Origin: Cichorium intybus
Taxonomy: Eukaryota; Streptophyta; Magnoliopsida; Asterales; Asteraceae
Reading direction: 5' to 3'
Assembly: GCA_023525715.1 (NCBI GenBank)
Contig: CM042010.1
Coordinates: 78,183,894 to 78,247,893 of the forward strand
DNA: 64,000 nt
Every line of letters starts with the position of its first letter. The stretch's first letter is position 1. Under the pieces are notes generated by a model. It was not told the origin of the DNA and did not search any database. It worked only from the letters and a program-made list of their open reading frames with translations. The position numbers and the translations under genes were made by a program. Of the stretch, positions 54,116-64,000 are shown one piece after another.

Positions 54116-54983
54116 TTTGGGAATTAATGTGGAGAGAGAAAATCTCCAAGGACATCGGTTCCGTTTCCCCAAATATCTCACCATGATGATAAGTTCCCCC
54201 TAAAGTCGCCTTGTGAGGCGCGTGAGACGCGAGAAAACAGCTGATGTGACAATGACGTTGAAACAGATTCATGTTAATGACATCATTTTGAATTTGAAAC
54301 TTTGCTCCTGTTGAACCTTTTTCTCCAAGTGACCTTTAAAAAATGATGAGTCACCATTTTGAATACCTCTAAAAAGGTACCAAGTAAGAGATTTCGCCAA
54401 GAAACCATAGTTAGAAAAATCAAGATTGATTTTTGTGCAAGAGTGTGCCAAATGAAAAGAAATAAAACAATATTAATATCTAGGAATCTGTGATGTCGGA
54501 ATGACATGAAAGCAGATAAATCCCGGGAAATGATCTCTTCCTTCGGAATCAAGAGAGATTCAGAAGTACTTGTATAGTTTCCCGTTGAAATACGATCACT
54601 TGATTTTTGAGAATCAGCAAAATGTATCTTTTAAATGGTAGGTTTATCTGGGTGGCTCTGCTTCCAACGAATTCCGAAACTTGACATAAGTCCGAAATCG
54701 GAAGGAAGAACTTGTTTGACCAGTGTAGCCATTAATAACAAGTATGGTTGGAATTATTTGGAAAGTGACTGTGGTGATATTGCGGATCTCATTTTAAAAA
54801 ATAAAAACTGGATCTTTTGGGAAGAAATAACTTAGTTTTAGTATATTTCATTAAGATCACTCAAAAAAATGAAAAGTTGAGATTTCGCAATAGAAGCCAT
54901 CGATTCGTAATGGCTGTTTGGAATTTTGGGTTTTACTCGGAAGTGTGGTGACAACAATTCCGAGATCATAAACACAGTTGTTG

Positions 54984-55033
54984 TGTAACCATCAGTTCTC
55001 AGTGGTAATGCTGAGAACCTTCATAAGGGTTAC
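54984..55033. repeat. Nested inverted repeat in the I spacer
   Basis: Outer arms GTAACC (54985-54990) and GGTTAC (55028-55033); inner perfect 8-bp arms GTTCTCAG (54995-55002) and CTGAGAAC (55011-55018) around an 8-base loop. Equivalent to 37812-37862 in G. Confidence 0.75.
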
Positions 55034-55249
55034 GTTTATATGAAAGTGAGAGTGATGGAGAATTAAGAGATTGGTTAAGAAAGGTTTGTGAGTCTCACAG
55101 CGCATCATGGTTATAACGATTTGCCATCTTTGACCAGAGTTCTGAAGCCATATATCGAGATTGGTTTGATGTCGATAATCATTGGACTTCATAGAAGGTA
55201 CAAGAAAATGTACAAAGGAGATTTCCGTCAATTCATAGTTCCATACGGA

Positions 55250-55251
<2 letters not shown>

Positions 55252-55337
<86 letters not shown>
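55252..55337. repeat. (TA)n microsatellite, about 43 units
   Basis: Uninterrupted AT/TA alternation. It lies in the divergent spacer of I, at a site where G has only a short ATATATTG-like stretch, so it expanded after the families split. Confidence 0.95.
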
Positions 55338-55340
<3 letters not shown>

Positions 55341-55610
55341 GTGTTTTTAATAGAGAGAAAATAAAATAAAATAAAAATAAACACATCAACTCTAGAAATG
55401 ATGAGAGCGTCATAAGCTCTGAGTAGAGGTGTCAAAGAAGTCCACAGAAACCATTGATTACTACGGAGGCGGATGTGAAAACCCATCTAATCAGCCGTCT
55501 CTGACACGATCTCGCTTTGATGGGAGCATTAAAGAGCTGTCAAACCCATGATTACCTCCAAGAAATTGATTAGCGCCATAAATGGAAGACTAATCGACCA
55601 TTTGCCTGCC

Positions 55611-55618
55611 TATAAAAG
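55611..55618 (+). promoter_or_regulatory. TATA box of the Agenet gene in I
   Basis: TATAAAAG in the context GCCTATAAAAGGAG, 55 bp before the ATG at 55666; nearly the same core as in G (38293-38300). Confidence 0.65.
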
Positions 55619-55665
55619 GAGAGTAAGCTTAGTGGTAAAACTCACACAAAAAAATTAGCACGCAG

Positions 55666-56082
55666 ATGGCACCACGTCCTTTCAACCGTTATGGCAAGGT
55701 CGAGGTCAAAATGCAAGAAGGAGAATTTGCTGGAGGGGTTTATGGCGGAGTTGTCACCGGAGTGTGGAACCACCGATACGAGGTGCAGCTGACCACTCTA
55801 ACCAACGGAGAGACTGGTGGGCCACTGACGGTCCATGTGGGGTTCCCTTTTCTGTAACCTGTTCCACCAAAGATCTTGGTGGAATATAAGCAGTTCGACC
55901 TCGTTCAGGTCTGCTACCGTCGAGGGTGGCGGCCGGCGGTGATTTCCAGGACAACAGCCCACAACCAGTTCCACGTCATGCTAGTGGATGCGACTAGGTT
56001 GTTCGTGGATGAGTCCGAGCTGAGAATCCATCAGTCTTTTAATCTTGGAGATCCTCCGATGTGGTAGTATTATAAGCTTTAG
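55666..56082 (+). pseudogene. Antisense Agenet gene of element I, two stops
   Basis: Second copy of the antisense Agenet gene, exactly 417 bp as in G, no indels. About 74% identical in protein by eye, many of the differences conservative (K/R, D/E, Y/F, I/V). Both Agenet domains are recognisable: VEVKMQEGEFAGGVYGGVV ... YEVQLTTL, and FDLVQV ... RRGWRPAVISR ... RLFVDESELRI. A TAA replaces codon 64 (Arg in G) and a TAG replaces codon 135 (His in G); Trp in EVW and GWW changed to Cys and Arg. So this copy is decaying, but its ancestor was under coding constraint. Confidence 0.85.
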
Positions 56083-56458
56083 GAAATGATGTATTTTCTT
56101 TTGATGTTTTTGAATCATCTTCCTACTGAATGAAATCGGCCTTCTTTTGTTTGTGAATCTTTAGCAATCTGTGAAATAAGAATAACACACATACAAGAGA
56201 TAATAAAAAAAAAAGAAAATAAGTAAGAGAAAAATCTTTATGGACTTTTAATAACGAGAAACACACAAAGAGAAACTTAAAAAATGTTTTTGATATTTTC
56301 TGAAAAGATAAAATAAGAAGAAAAAAAAATTTATTGGTATTTTTGATAAAATAAACAAAAGAAACTTAAAGAAAACTAAAAAAAAAACTTAAAGAGGAAA
56401 TAAGAAAAAAAATAAAGACTTCCAGTATTATTCTGAATATGACTAATGACTTCCAGTG
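56083..56458 (-). repeat. A-rich tract downstream of the Agenet pseudogene in I
   Basis: A-rich on the plus strand (56195-56420), T-rich on the element strand, between the Agenet pseudogene and the end of RNase H. Same slot as 38880-39200 in G. No gene. Confidence 0.65.
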
Positions 56459-59400
56459 TTAAGTTGATTTTGGAACCGATTCAGCCTCAATCATTCCAAG
56501 CCCTTGTAAGTTGCGATTAAAAGTGGCTTCAGGCAAGGGCTTGGTGAAGATATCAGCCAGCTGATCTGCTGATCGCACAAAATGGACTTCAATGTTGCCA
56601 TCTTCAACGTGATCTTTGATGAAATGATATCAGAGTGCGATGTGCTTTGTCTTTGAATGTTGCACTGGGTTGTGACAGATCCGAATTGCACTTTCGAAAT
56701 CGCAGTAAAGCGGAATACGTTTCATACTGATCCCATAGTCTCTCAGTTGGTTTTGAATCCAAATGATCTGCGAAGTACAGGATGCAGCTGCAATGTATTC
56801 TGCTTCAGCTGTTGAGAGTGAAACACATGTCTGTTTTCTAGATTGCCAGCTCACAAGCTTGCCATCCAGAAGTTGACATCCTCCTGAAGTGCTCTTCCGA
56901 TCGTCCGCATCCACCAATATCTACATTTGAGAAGGCTTGTACGAAAAAGCCAGATCTTGATGGGTACCACAGTCCAAGTGATGTTGTTCGCTTCAGACAC
57001 CGGAATCTGTTCTTCACAGCAGTGATGTGTCGCTCTCTTGGATTAGCCTGATACCTAGCACAATAGCATACAGCAAACATAATATCAGGTCGACTAGAAG
57101 TAAGATAGAGAAGTGAACCGATCATTTGTCGATAGAGCGTGATGTCTGCTGCAGGTTTCTCCAGAGAAGGAGTGAGTTTGGTTTCGAACGCCATCGGAAC
57201 TTTTACTTTCGAATCACCCATCATTGTGAACTTCTCCAGTAGAGACTTTGTGTAGGCTTCTTGATTTATGAATAATCCCTCTGAGCTTTGTCTGATGTTT
57301 AGGCCAAGAAAGAAGTTGATTCTCCCCATCGATCTCATCTCAAATTTAGTTTCCATTAGTTTTCGGAACTCAGCAGTTAGGCTGGGATGAGTAGATCTGA
57401 AAATAATATCATCAACATAAATTTGAACAATCATAAGATGGTTGCCTTCCTTTTTGCGAAAGAAGGTTGGATCAACTGAGCCTTGCTTGAATTTTGACTC
57501 ATTGAGGAAGCGAGTCAACGTCTCGTACCAAGCTCTTGGGGCTTGCTTCAAGCCATATACAGCCTTATCTAGAACGTAACAATGATTCGGATGCTTGTTA
57601 CTGAGAAATCCTGGAGGCTACTCAACATACACAGTTTCCTCCAGTTCACCATTCAGAAAGGAACACTTGACGTCTATCTGATAAACATCAAATCCCTTGT
57701 ATGCAACATATGTAAGAGAGATCCAAACAAATTCCAATCTTGCAACTGGTGTGAAAGTTTCCTCATAGTCGATTCCTTCTTCTTGGCAGTATACTTTGAC
57801 TACTAGTCGAGCTTTGTTCCGAATAACGTTCCCTTCTTTGTCCATTTTATTTCTGAATACCCATTTCATTCCGAGAACGGATGCATTATCAGGAGTCGAA
57901 ACTAATCTCCAAACTTTGTTGCGCTCAAAATCATTGAGTTCGTGCTGCATCGCTTGGACCCATTCAGCATGATCAAGAGCAACATTGATCATTTTAGGTT
58001 CTATTTTTGAGATGAACGAATTAAACATGCAAAATTCCACTTTAGAAAATAATGCAGTTTGTTTCGCTTTTTGCTGAGCCCTTGTCAGAATGCCTACTGT
58101 CGTTTCTCCGATCACTTGAGATCAAGGATGATCTTTTGTCCATTTCAACATGGGAGGGTAGTTTGGATCATACTCCGGATTGATTTCTGCAAATACTTCC
58201 TCTGTTTCTGACTGAACTTCTGAGTGGAAGTTAGAATCATTATTTTCATTCTCATTCTCCCCCTGGAAGTTTGCATGAAATTCGTTTTCAGAAATTGGAT
58301 GCTCTCCCTCGAAAGCAGGAATGTTTTCCTCTAGAACAGGAGTTGAACTCTCCCCTGGATAGGTTCGGAGTTCTCCCCCTAGATTGGAGAGTCGGAAGGA
58401 GTTTCAGGAGATCTGGATGTTTCGGAATCTTTAGTAGTTGGAGTCGGAGAAGGAGTGACATCTGGTACAGTTGGGATCTGAGACGGAGTTGGCTCAGAAG
58501 CAGTTGGTGTTGGTTCTGGAGAGTCTGGGGTTCTTTCAGCTTCAGTCGCTGCATCTTCTACTATATTGAGTAGTTCATCCTCCTGATTGTCTTTGGCATT
58601 AGATTCCAAGGAGTCGGCAGTTTCTGGCTCATCAAACAAATTCATGAATTCCTCATATGGATTCATGAGAGGAATGGTTGTTTGATTTGATTCCGGAAAA
58701 ATCTCAGCGGATTTTGGATCTTTGTTCTGAACTCGTGAGTTGTACTTGTCATCGAACGTGACATAGTACATTTCTTCTATCTTCCGAGATCGTTTGTTCA
58801 TAATCCGATAGGCTTTTGACGTTAAGGAGTAACCCAGAAAAATTCCCTCATCAGCCTTTTCATCCCACTTAACATGTTTCTCCTTAGAATTGAAGATGAA
58901 GCATTTAGAACCAAAAACATGAAAGAATTTCACGTTTGGTTTTCTCTTGTTGAGAATTTCATAAGGAGTGAGTAAGAATCACTTGTTGATTGTTGAGTGA
59001 TTCTGAGTGAAGCAGGCGGTGACAATTGCATCTGCCCAGAAGTACAATGGAAGCTTTGCGAAAGAGAGCATAGTGCGAGCAGCTTCACAAAGAGATTGAT
59101 TGCGACGTTCCACCACCCCTTTTGCAGAGGGGTGTAAGGAGTAGAAAAGTTGTGAGCGATCCCTTTGGACACAAGAAAGTCTTTAAGCTCTTGAATCTTG
59201 AATTTCGTGCCATTGTCACTTCGAATCTTCCGAACCAGCTTTCGGAGCAAAAGTTCAGCTTGCTTGATGAAGTTAATCATGTTCGTAGTTGCCTCAGATT
59301 TCTGTTTCAGAAAGAAAACCCACGTAAAACGAGAAAAATCATCAACTACAACCAAAATGTACTTGTTATGAGCTACACTTTCGATTGCAGATGGACCACA

Positions 59401-59996
59401 AAGATCAATATGTAACAATTCAAAAGCCCCGATTATCTTTGTGTTGATTATCGGTGAGTGACTCTTTCTGCTTTGCTTTCCGAGTTTGCAAGCATCACAC
59501 AGAGGATCTTTGTCGTACTTTAGTAGCGACAATCCTCGTACTAGATCATCTGTGAGAGTCGTCTGTGCCACAGCCAGCTATCGTCATTGGCGGCTTTAGT
59601 GAGTAGGCAGATGGCAGGCTTTCCTTTGTTTGGTTTAATATCCATGGGAAACATTTCTCCCTTTCTCTTTGACTTTAGAATGATTTTCTGAGTCTTCCTT
59701 TCGATTAATTCTGAACCATCTTTGTCAAAGGATACTTTGAGCCCAGTTCCTACCACCAATTGCGAAACACTGATAAGTTTGTGCTGTAGACCTTCCACAT
59801 AAGCTACTTTGCGAATTGAGAGTTCTCCATTTGTGATCATGCCATAGCCTTTGATTTCACCAGTTGCATTATTGCCATATCGTATTTTTCCTCCATTTCC
59901 TAACGAACGATACTCCCTTAACTCTTCCCTTCTCCCTGTCATGTGACGCTAACAGCCACTATCAATATACCATTCTTATACATACTGTTCGTCACG
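56459..59996 (-). pseudogene. pol: Pol of element I: protease to RNase H, decayed
   Basis: Domain order as in G. Protease EWYIDSGC with a TAG after Cys (about 59950); integrase zinc domain SWLWHRRLSQM ... LCDACKLGK, HIDLCGP, RSDNGTKF (Glu of NGTEF changed to Lys); a frameshift in the QNGVVERRN block (about 59115) destroys the third catalytic region; TGA after SINK (about 58981). Linker with repeated TPTASEPTPS-like Pro/Thr units; RT with KQAPRAWYE and VYVDDIIF (about 57420-57400), a TAG from CAG at about 57619; RNase H with a frameshift near 56895, then DRKSTSGGCQLLDGKLVSW and ADIFTKPLPE-type end before the TAA at 56461-56459. Confidence 0.88.
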
Positions 59997-59999
59997 CAT

Positions 60000-62900
60000 T
60001 ACCTGCACAATTTAGAGAGATTTAGGAACCCAAACCAATGTGGGTCCATGTGAGAATTTCTTGAAAGCAGGAAATATGTTTGACTTGTCAACCCAAAATG
60101 ACTTCTTCTTTGGAGGTTGATTCTTTTCATTTTCGAATCGAAATACTTTTGTTTTATTGGCTTGCCAATCATCTTTAGCAAAACATGACTTGGTTTGAAC
60201 AAAAGAATTTAATTTCGGAATTGATTTTGATTGAAAATTTCCTGAAACCTTTGTGAATTTTACTGATCGGAAAATGGGTTTCGGTTCTTAGTAAAAGACC
60301 TTTTGAGCTTTTGTGATTTTTATCTCCTTGAAAATTGGTTTATGTTCTGGTTCGGGATAAAGTTTGGCTTTGCCCTTTAAGTTATTAGACCTGGGGACAT
60401 GTTTGAAAATCTTTATCTTTGTTGGTTCAGGTGATTTGGATTTTTCAGACATTTTCATGAAAGTATGTGATTTTTGAAAAGTCTGTTTTGTGGTTGAAGA
60501 TTGTTGTGATTTCGGAATCGGAGTATGACCAACGTTTTGAGCAGAATTAGAATTAACGAAATTTTTATCATTTTTGTTTCTCCAAAATTGTTTTCATTCC
60601 TTCAAATTCTTTTTGTACCGAGCATTCATCTGTCTCCTTCTTGCTATAAGCTCTTCAGGAGACTTATGGATATGGGGTACTGAGGTTGAGAGTTTAGTTG
60701 GCATTGAGTTATCAGCAATAAAAGAAGTATTCTGAATCGGTTTAGTGCCACATGTGTTTGGCTGAGAAAATGAATCTTTGTGATTCAGAGATCCAGAGAT
60801 ATATTTTCCGCGGGATTTCCAGGAGGTCATTTCAGAAAGACCTTTCGTTTCGTCTGCATTGTCGATTGGTTCAGACCAGAAGAAAGCATCACAGCCATCG
60901 GAATTATCGTTATCGACTAGGACTTTGAGTTCTAAAGTATCCTTTACGTTCGGTCCTGGTTTTACAAAAACCTGATTGGGAACAGTTTCTATTTTCGGAA
61001 AAATCGTTTCTTGTTCATTCAAAGCTTGCGATCCTTTATTTTCAACGATTCTTGCAAAAGCAACTGAGTTTTCAGAAATGAGATTTTTCTTAGATTCAGA
61101 TTGATTATTTACAAAAGCAGAACAATCAACTTCATCCTCTACATATATTTCACTCATTTCACTTTCATCGAAATCAGAAATATTCTCAGAAGTGAGAATA
61201 TTTTCGGAGTTCAATTTCTTGCATAATCATTGAAAATTCTGTATAGTAGCTGATTTAATCTCTTCTTTATCATTTTCTAATAAATACTCTTTCACCATGT
61301 TTTTGTGTTCTTTGGACTGTATATAATTTTTAATTTTTTCTAGTCCAATATGATAGGCTTCTGACACTTCGTCAGATGAAACAATGGTTTCACACTTATA
61401 ACATTCAGCATCGATTTCATCCTCTTTCAATTCAAGAAAGGGTAAAATCATTTTGTGCAATCCCCTGCCTATATCACAATCAATATGCAGTTGAGTAATA
61501 TTGTTATAAAGTCATTTCGCAATCAAACAGAAAATATTCCTTTGTTTAACAAGCAAAAAATTGTCTCTTTTCACATATATAATGCCATCCCTAGCCCTAA
61601 CCAACTCTAACTACAATGCGTCGATTTTCATTATCCTCTCCTCATTCTTAAGATTCACTATGTTCAATTGATCATTTAAATTAGAATTGCTAAGTCGTGT
61701 TCATTTTAAACTGTCACTAAAATTCGAAACAGTGAACCTTAGATCATCTAATTCTTTATCATAAGTAGAAGAGCAAATATTTAAAGACTTAAGGATGGAG
61801 CGTACCTTGTTAACGACAACCTCAAACTCTTCTACCTGTTCCAAAACAGGTTTAGCAGCGAAACAGCTCGCTGACGTCTGGCATCCATCAGTGGAATACC
61901 CTCGGTGTTTAGAGCTGTCCTCTTTCACCACGAAACATCGACAGTGCGTTGGTTTCCTCACCTCATCATCCTCTGAATCCGTTGACCAGATTTCAACGGC
62001 ACCATACTCATTATCATCTTGCACCACGAACGCTGGCTTGACAGTTGAAGCATCATCCCTTTTTAGATCTGCAATCTTATTGGCATAATACGCTTCATCT
62101 TTGACTTGCTCCTTCTTTTCATTTTGCTTTCGGAGCTAGCAATCATTCACAAAATGGTTCTTGCCCTTGCAGTAATGGCAGCCGTAACCAGAGTCACCAA
62201 TCAACTTTTTCTCGTCTTTGGATTTTTGCTTCCTTAGACCATCCTCCTTGGGCTTTTAGGAACTGAAGTTCCCTTGTCTACCACGATTATTGAACCTGGA
62301 AAAATTCTTCTTGAAGAACTTCTTAGGGTTTGGGACCATGAGAGCTTTATCTTCTCTCGTCAGTTCATCATCGGAGAAGTCAGACTCCGAATCGTCATCA
62401 GTGGCTTTCTTTCCCTTCGCAACGAGAGCAAGGGAACCCAAACTTGAGGTGGCTTTTTCTTCTGAAGTAATCTCCTTCTCATGAGGCTTGAGAATACCCA
62501 TCACTTTAGCCAGAGTATACGATTTAAACTGCTCGTGTGCCTTGATGGTTGATACAATGGCTTTCCACTAGGGTCGGAGAATGTTCAAAAACGTGACTTT
62601 TTACTCAATTACAGTTCGAGCAATTTTGTACTTGAGCAACCTGCTCAGAAGATGGTTATAGGGATTGATGGTCTGATCCAAGGTTTCATCAGAGGCTTGA
62701 GCAAAGGATCCGAACTCAGAGAGAATAGTAGTTTGGACTGACTGCTCCAGATATGTATCACCGGAGTATAACTCTTTCAACCTATCCCATATCTTTTTTG
62801 CAGTTTCACCGGAGCTAACCAGATCTGTATCACCGGAGTATAACCAGTCTTATCGTATCCGGAGGAAGAGCAAATCGAGTAATTCTGAAGGCTTTGATGT

Positions 62901-63153
62901 TGCACATCGGTTTATTCTTTTCATCTAGAGTTGTATCTACATGGCTAAGTAAAACAACATTATAATCGTTTAGGGTTTTAACGACTTTCCTTGAAGCAAC
63001 ATAAGCAAATGGCTCCACAATTATTGCATGCCGGATGGTGGATCCATGTTCTTCTATTCCAAGAACATAGTCTTCAAAGTGTAACGCCCAGACTTCATAG
63101 TCGCTTTGGAATAATATCGGGGTCCTGCTGGTAGATCCAATGCTGCTGGACAA
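60000..63153 (-). pseudogene. gag: Gag of element I, decayed
   Basis: Pieces match the Gag of G in order: N-terminus SSSIGSTSRTPILFQSDYEV (63153-62830), a damaged core (about 62820-62505), SLGSLALVAKGKK and acidic segment (62504-62256), zinc-knuckle region (about 62180-62130, followed by a TAG), coiled-coil region (62027-61460), and ENISDFDESEMSEI with basic tail MNARYKKNLKE (61214-60594), ending WVPKSL TAA at about 60020. At least eight stops or shifts. A 26-bp segment is duplicated at 62747-62772 and 62819-62844 inside the core. Confidence 0.85.
62747..62844. repeat. 26-bp duplication inside gag of I
   Basis: CCAGATATGTATCACCGGAG... (62747-62772) recurs with one difference at 62819-62844, 72 bases further on. 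It looks like filler DNA from a template jump and adds to the frame damage. Confidence 0.85.
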
Positions 63154-63303
63154 ATTAAATATGAATCAGATGTAATCGAGTTAGAATATGAACAAAATAT
63201 CAAGATATATAGTCTAAAATCAATTAAGACGATCAAGAACATATCTAAGTTCAGAAAACTAAAAACTCGACAGAAGAAAGGTGTATGAATAACACAGTCT
63301 CCA

Positions 63304-63315
63304 GCTCTGATACCA
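63304..63315 (-). other. Primer binding site of element I
   Basis: GCTCTGATACCA on the plus strand, TGGTATCAGAGC on the element strand, two bases from the LTR. Initiator tRNA-Met primer site. Confidence 0.9.
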
Positions 63316-63317
63316 AT

Positions 63318-63618
63318 TATGAGTATAAAAACAATAAGATCGATAGATTCAAATAGCAGAATTAGTAACAAGATCAATATATCGAAGAATTGTAGTCGAA
63401 TGATTGTATTAAGCTTCTCAAGAACAACTCAAAGAGAACTATTTTGTATGAGAGCCGTGAACAAGAATTACAAAAACGTTAACCCTAATTAGGGTACATG
63501 CATGCCTTATATAATTAAACTAAATATGGAATGGACAGACACACCCATTTAATTATCGGCTAGTCTAAAGGCTTAATTATCTATTCGCGATTGACTCAAT
63601 CTCATTTATGACCTAACA
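63318..63618 (-). repeat. 5' LTR of element I
   Basis: 301 bp. Its end reads TATGAG where the 3' LTR has TGTGAG, so the terminal CA of the element strand is mutated. About 13 differences from 51079-51379 (about 4%). Confidence 0.88.
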
Positions 63619-63623
63619 CTTCT
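63619..63623. repeat. Target-site duplication of element I, right copy
   Basis: CTTCT directly after the LTR end; matches 51074-51078. Confidence 0.85.
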
Positions 63624-64000
63624 TTAATAATTTATTCGTGCATTTCTCTTGATGAATGAATATTCCTCTACTGGTCTGTTTGATCTGAAGACCCAAGAAA
63701 AAGTTAATTTTCCTGTTCATACTCATGTGGAATTTGTCAGTCATAATCTTGGCGAATTCATCAACCATTGTCTGATATGTTGAACCGAAAATGATGTCAT
63801 CCACATACACTTGTATAATCATGATTTGTTTCTGATGTGATCGGATGAAGAATGTTGGATCAATGGTCCCTCTTCTGTAACCAGATTTTACCAAGAAATT
63901 TGACAGAGTGTCATACCAAGCCCTTAGAGACTGCTTTAACCCATAAACAGCCTTGTTCAGTCGATAATTGTGATTGGGACGAGACATATCTTCAAAGCCC
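63619..64000 (-). pseudogene. pol: RT fragment of element F
   Basis: Copia RT centre on the minus strand: NKAVYGLKQSLRAWYDTL, TIDPTFFIR, QVYVDDIIFGST (catalytic YVDD, about 63815-63795) and INFFLGLQIKQTSRGIF. It is cut at 63623 by element I and resumes at 51078. The fragment itself is open; upstream pol lies outside the window. Confidence 0.9.

Larger units (their letters stand above)
54116..55610. promoter_or_regulatory. Divergent spacer between ORF3 and Agenet gene, element I
   Basis: 1.5 kb between two outward-facing TATA boxes, aligned in several blocks with 36985-38292 of G (for example 54488-54610 and 54955-55150). It contains the nested inverted repeat (54984-55033) and a long TA run absent from G. 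No gene; ORFs across the TA run (55088-55369, 54992-55486) are repeat artefacts. Confidence 0.5.
51079..63618 (-). mobile_element. Element I: Sirevirus-like copia with antisense Agenet pseudogene
   Basis: 12,540-bp minus-strand relative of G, with 301-bp LTRs (51079-51379, 63318-63618; about 13 differences by eye), primer site, decayed gag and pol, T-rich tract, antisense Agenet pseudogene, divergent spacer with a long (TA)n run, ORF3, polypurine tract. CTTCT duplications flank it. It is inserted in the RT of F. Its gene order is identical to G; its LTR sequence is related but clearly divergent, so G and I represent two families sharing the same extra genes. Confidence 0.92.
30920..64000 (-). 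mobile_element. Element F: Sirevirus-like copia split by G and I
   Basis: Minus-strand copia element whose parts are scattered by two later insertions: 3' LTR (30920 to about 32040), ORF3 C-terminal part (32041-33185), ORF3 N-terminal part (46285-48799), spacer (48800-50349), RNase H and end of RT (50350-51078), and RT centre (63619-64000). The pieces fit end to end once G (33186-46284) and I (51079-63618) and one copy of each target duplication are removed. Gag, protease, integrase and the 5' LTR lie beyond the window. It has no antisense Agenet gene in the usual slot. Confidence 0.85.

Noticed and set aside
55088..55486. ORFs of 93 and 164 codons with long Tyr-Ile repeats
   Set aside because: They are translations of the (TA)n run and its flanks and are not conserved in element G.
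1..64000. CRISPR array, bacterial operon, tRNA or rRNA genes
   Set aside because: No regularly spaced short repeats with unique spacers, no bacterial gene context and no tRNA or rRNA-like sequence were seen; TGGTATCAGAGC sites are primer binding sites, not tRNA genes.

Overview
The window is plant nuclear heterochromatin made almost entirely of nested LTR retrotransposons. No host gene, rRNA, tRNA, bacterial operon or CRISPR array is visible. The kinds of element (large Sirevirus-like Ty1/copia, Tekay-type chromovirus and Athila-type Ty3/gypsy) point to a eudicot with a retrotransposon-rich genome. An Asteraceae-like genome is my guess from general style, not proven here. Most coding regions are decayed, and many stops look like C-to-T (or G-to-A) changes in CGA, CAG and TGG codons.

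Layout from left to right. Element A (1-341, +) is the 3' LTR of a copia element lying in the gag-pol of element B (342-2732, -), a copia element of another family with its 5' LTR, primer site and gag. B sits in an Athila-like Ty3/gypsy remnant (2733-7221, +). That remnant is cut on its right by element K (7222-10181, -), a Tekay-type chromovirus with 3' LTR, chromodomain, integrase and part of RNase H. K is interrupted by element D (LTR pieces 10182-10313 and 23362-23698, internal pieces to about 30919, -). D carries two guests: element E (10314-23361, +), a nearly full-length Sirevirus-like copia inside the D LTR, and element C (23814-29312, -; target duplication CATCG), a Tekay-like derivative with a 3.5-kb LTR and no pol. 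From about 30920 to the window end runs element F (-), a Sirevirus-like copia with 3' LTR, envelope-position ORF3, RNase H and RT. F is split by two later guests: element G (33186-46284, -, 13.1 kb, target duplication TTTTC) in ORF3, and element I (51079-63618, -, 12.5 kb, target duplication CTTCT) in RT.

The most interesting system is in G and I. Besides gag, protease, integrase, RT and RNase H, each carries a large extra gene downstream of pol (ORF3: N-terminal domain, Pro/Ser-rich linker, coiled coil, conserved C-terminal domain). Between pol and ORF3, on the opposite strand, each also carries a small intronless gene for a protein with two Agenet (Tudor-like, chromatin-reader) domains. The two Agenet genes are exactly the same length (417 bp), about 74% identical in protein, and each has a TATA box 55-71 bp before its ATG. 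The G copy is fully open; the I copy has two stops. The Agenet gene and ORF3 are divergently oriented around a 1.3-1.5 kb spacer with conserved blocks and a conserved nested inverted repeat. E may hold a decayed antisense Agenet remnant in the same slot.

Other patterns: a TGA at the same integrase codon and a TAA at the same gag-pol junction in E, G and I; iterated polypurine-tract-like repeats in the integrase-RT linker; and inverted repeats just upstream of the TATA box in the LTRs of several unrelated families, including a shared TTAGCG/CGCTAA core in the Athila-like and Tekay-like LTRs. By eye, LTR pairs differ at 3/322 sites in G, about 13/301 in I and about 21/411 in E, so G is the youngest datable insertion.
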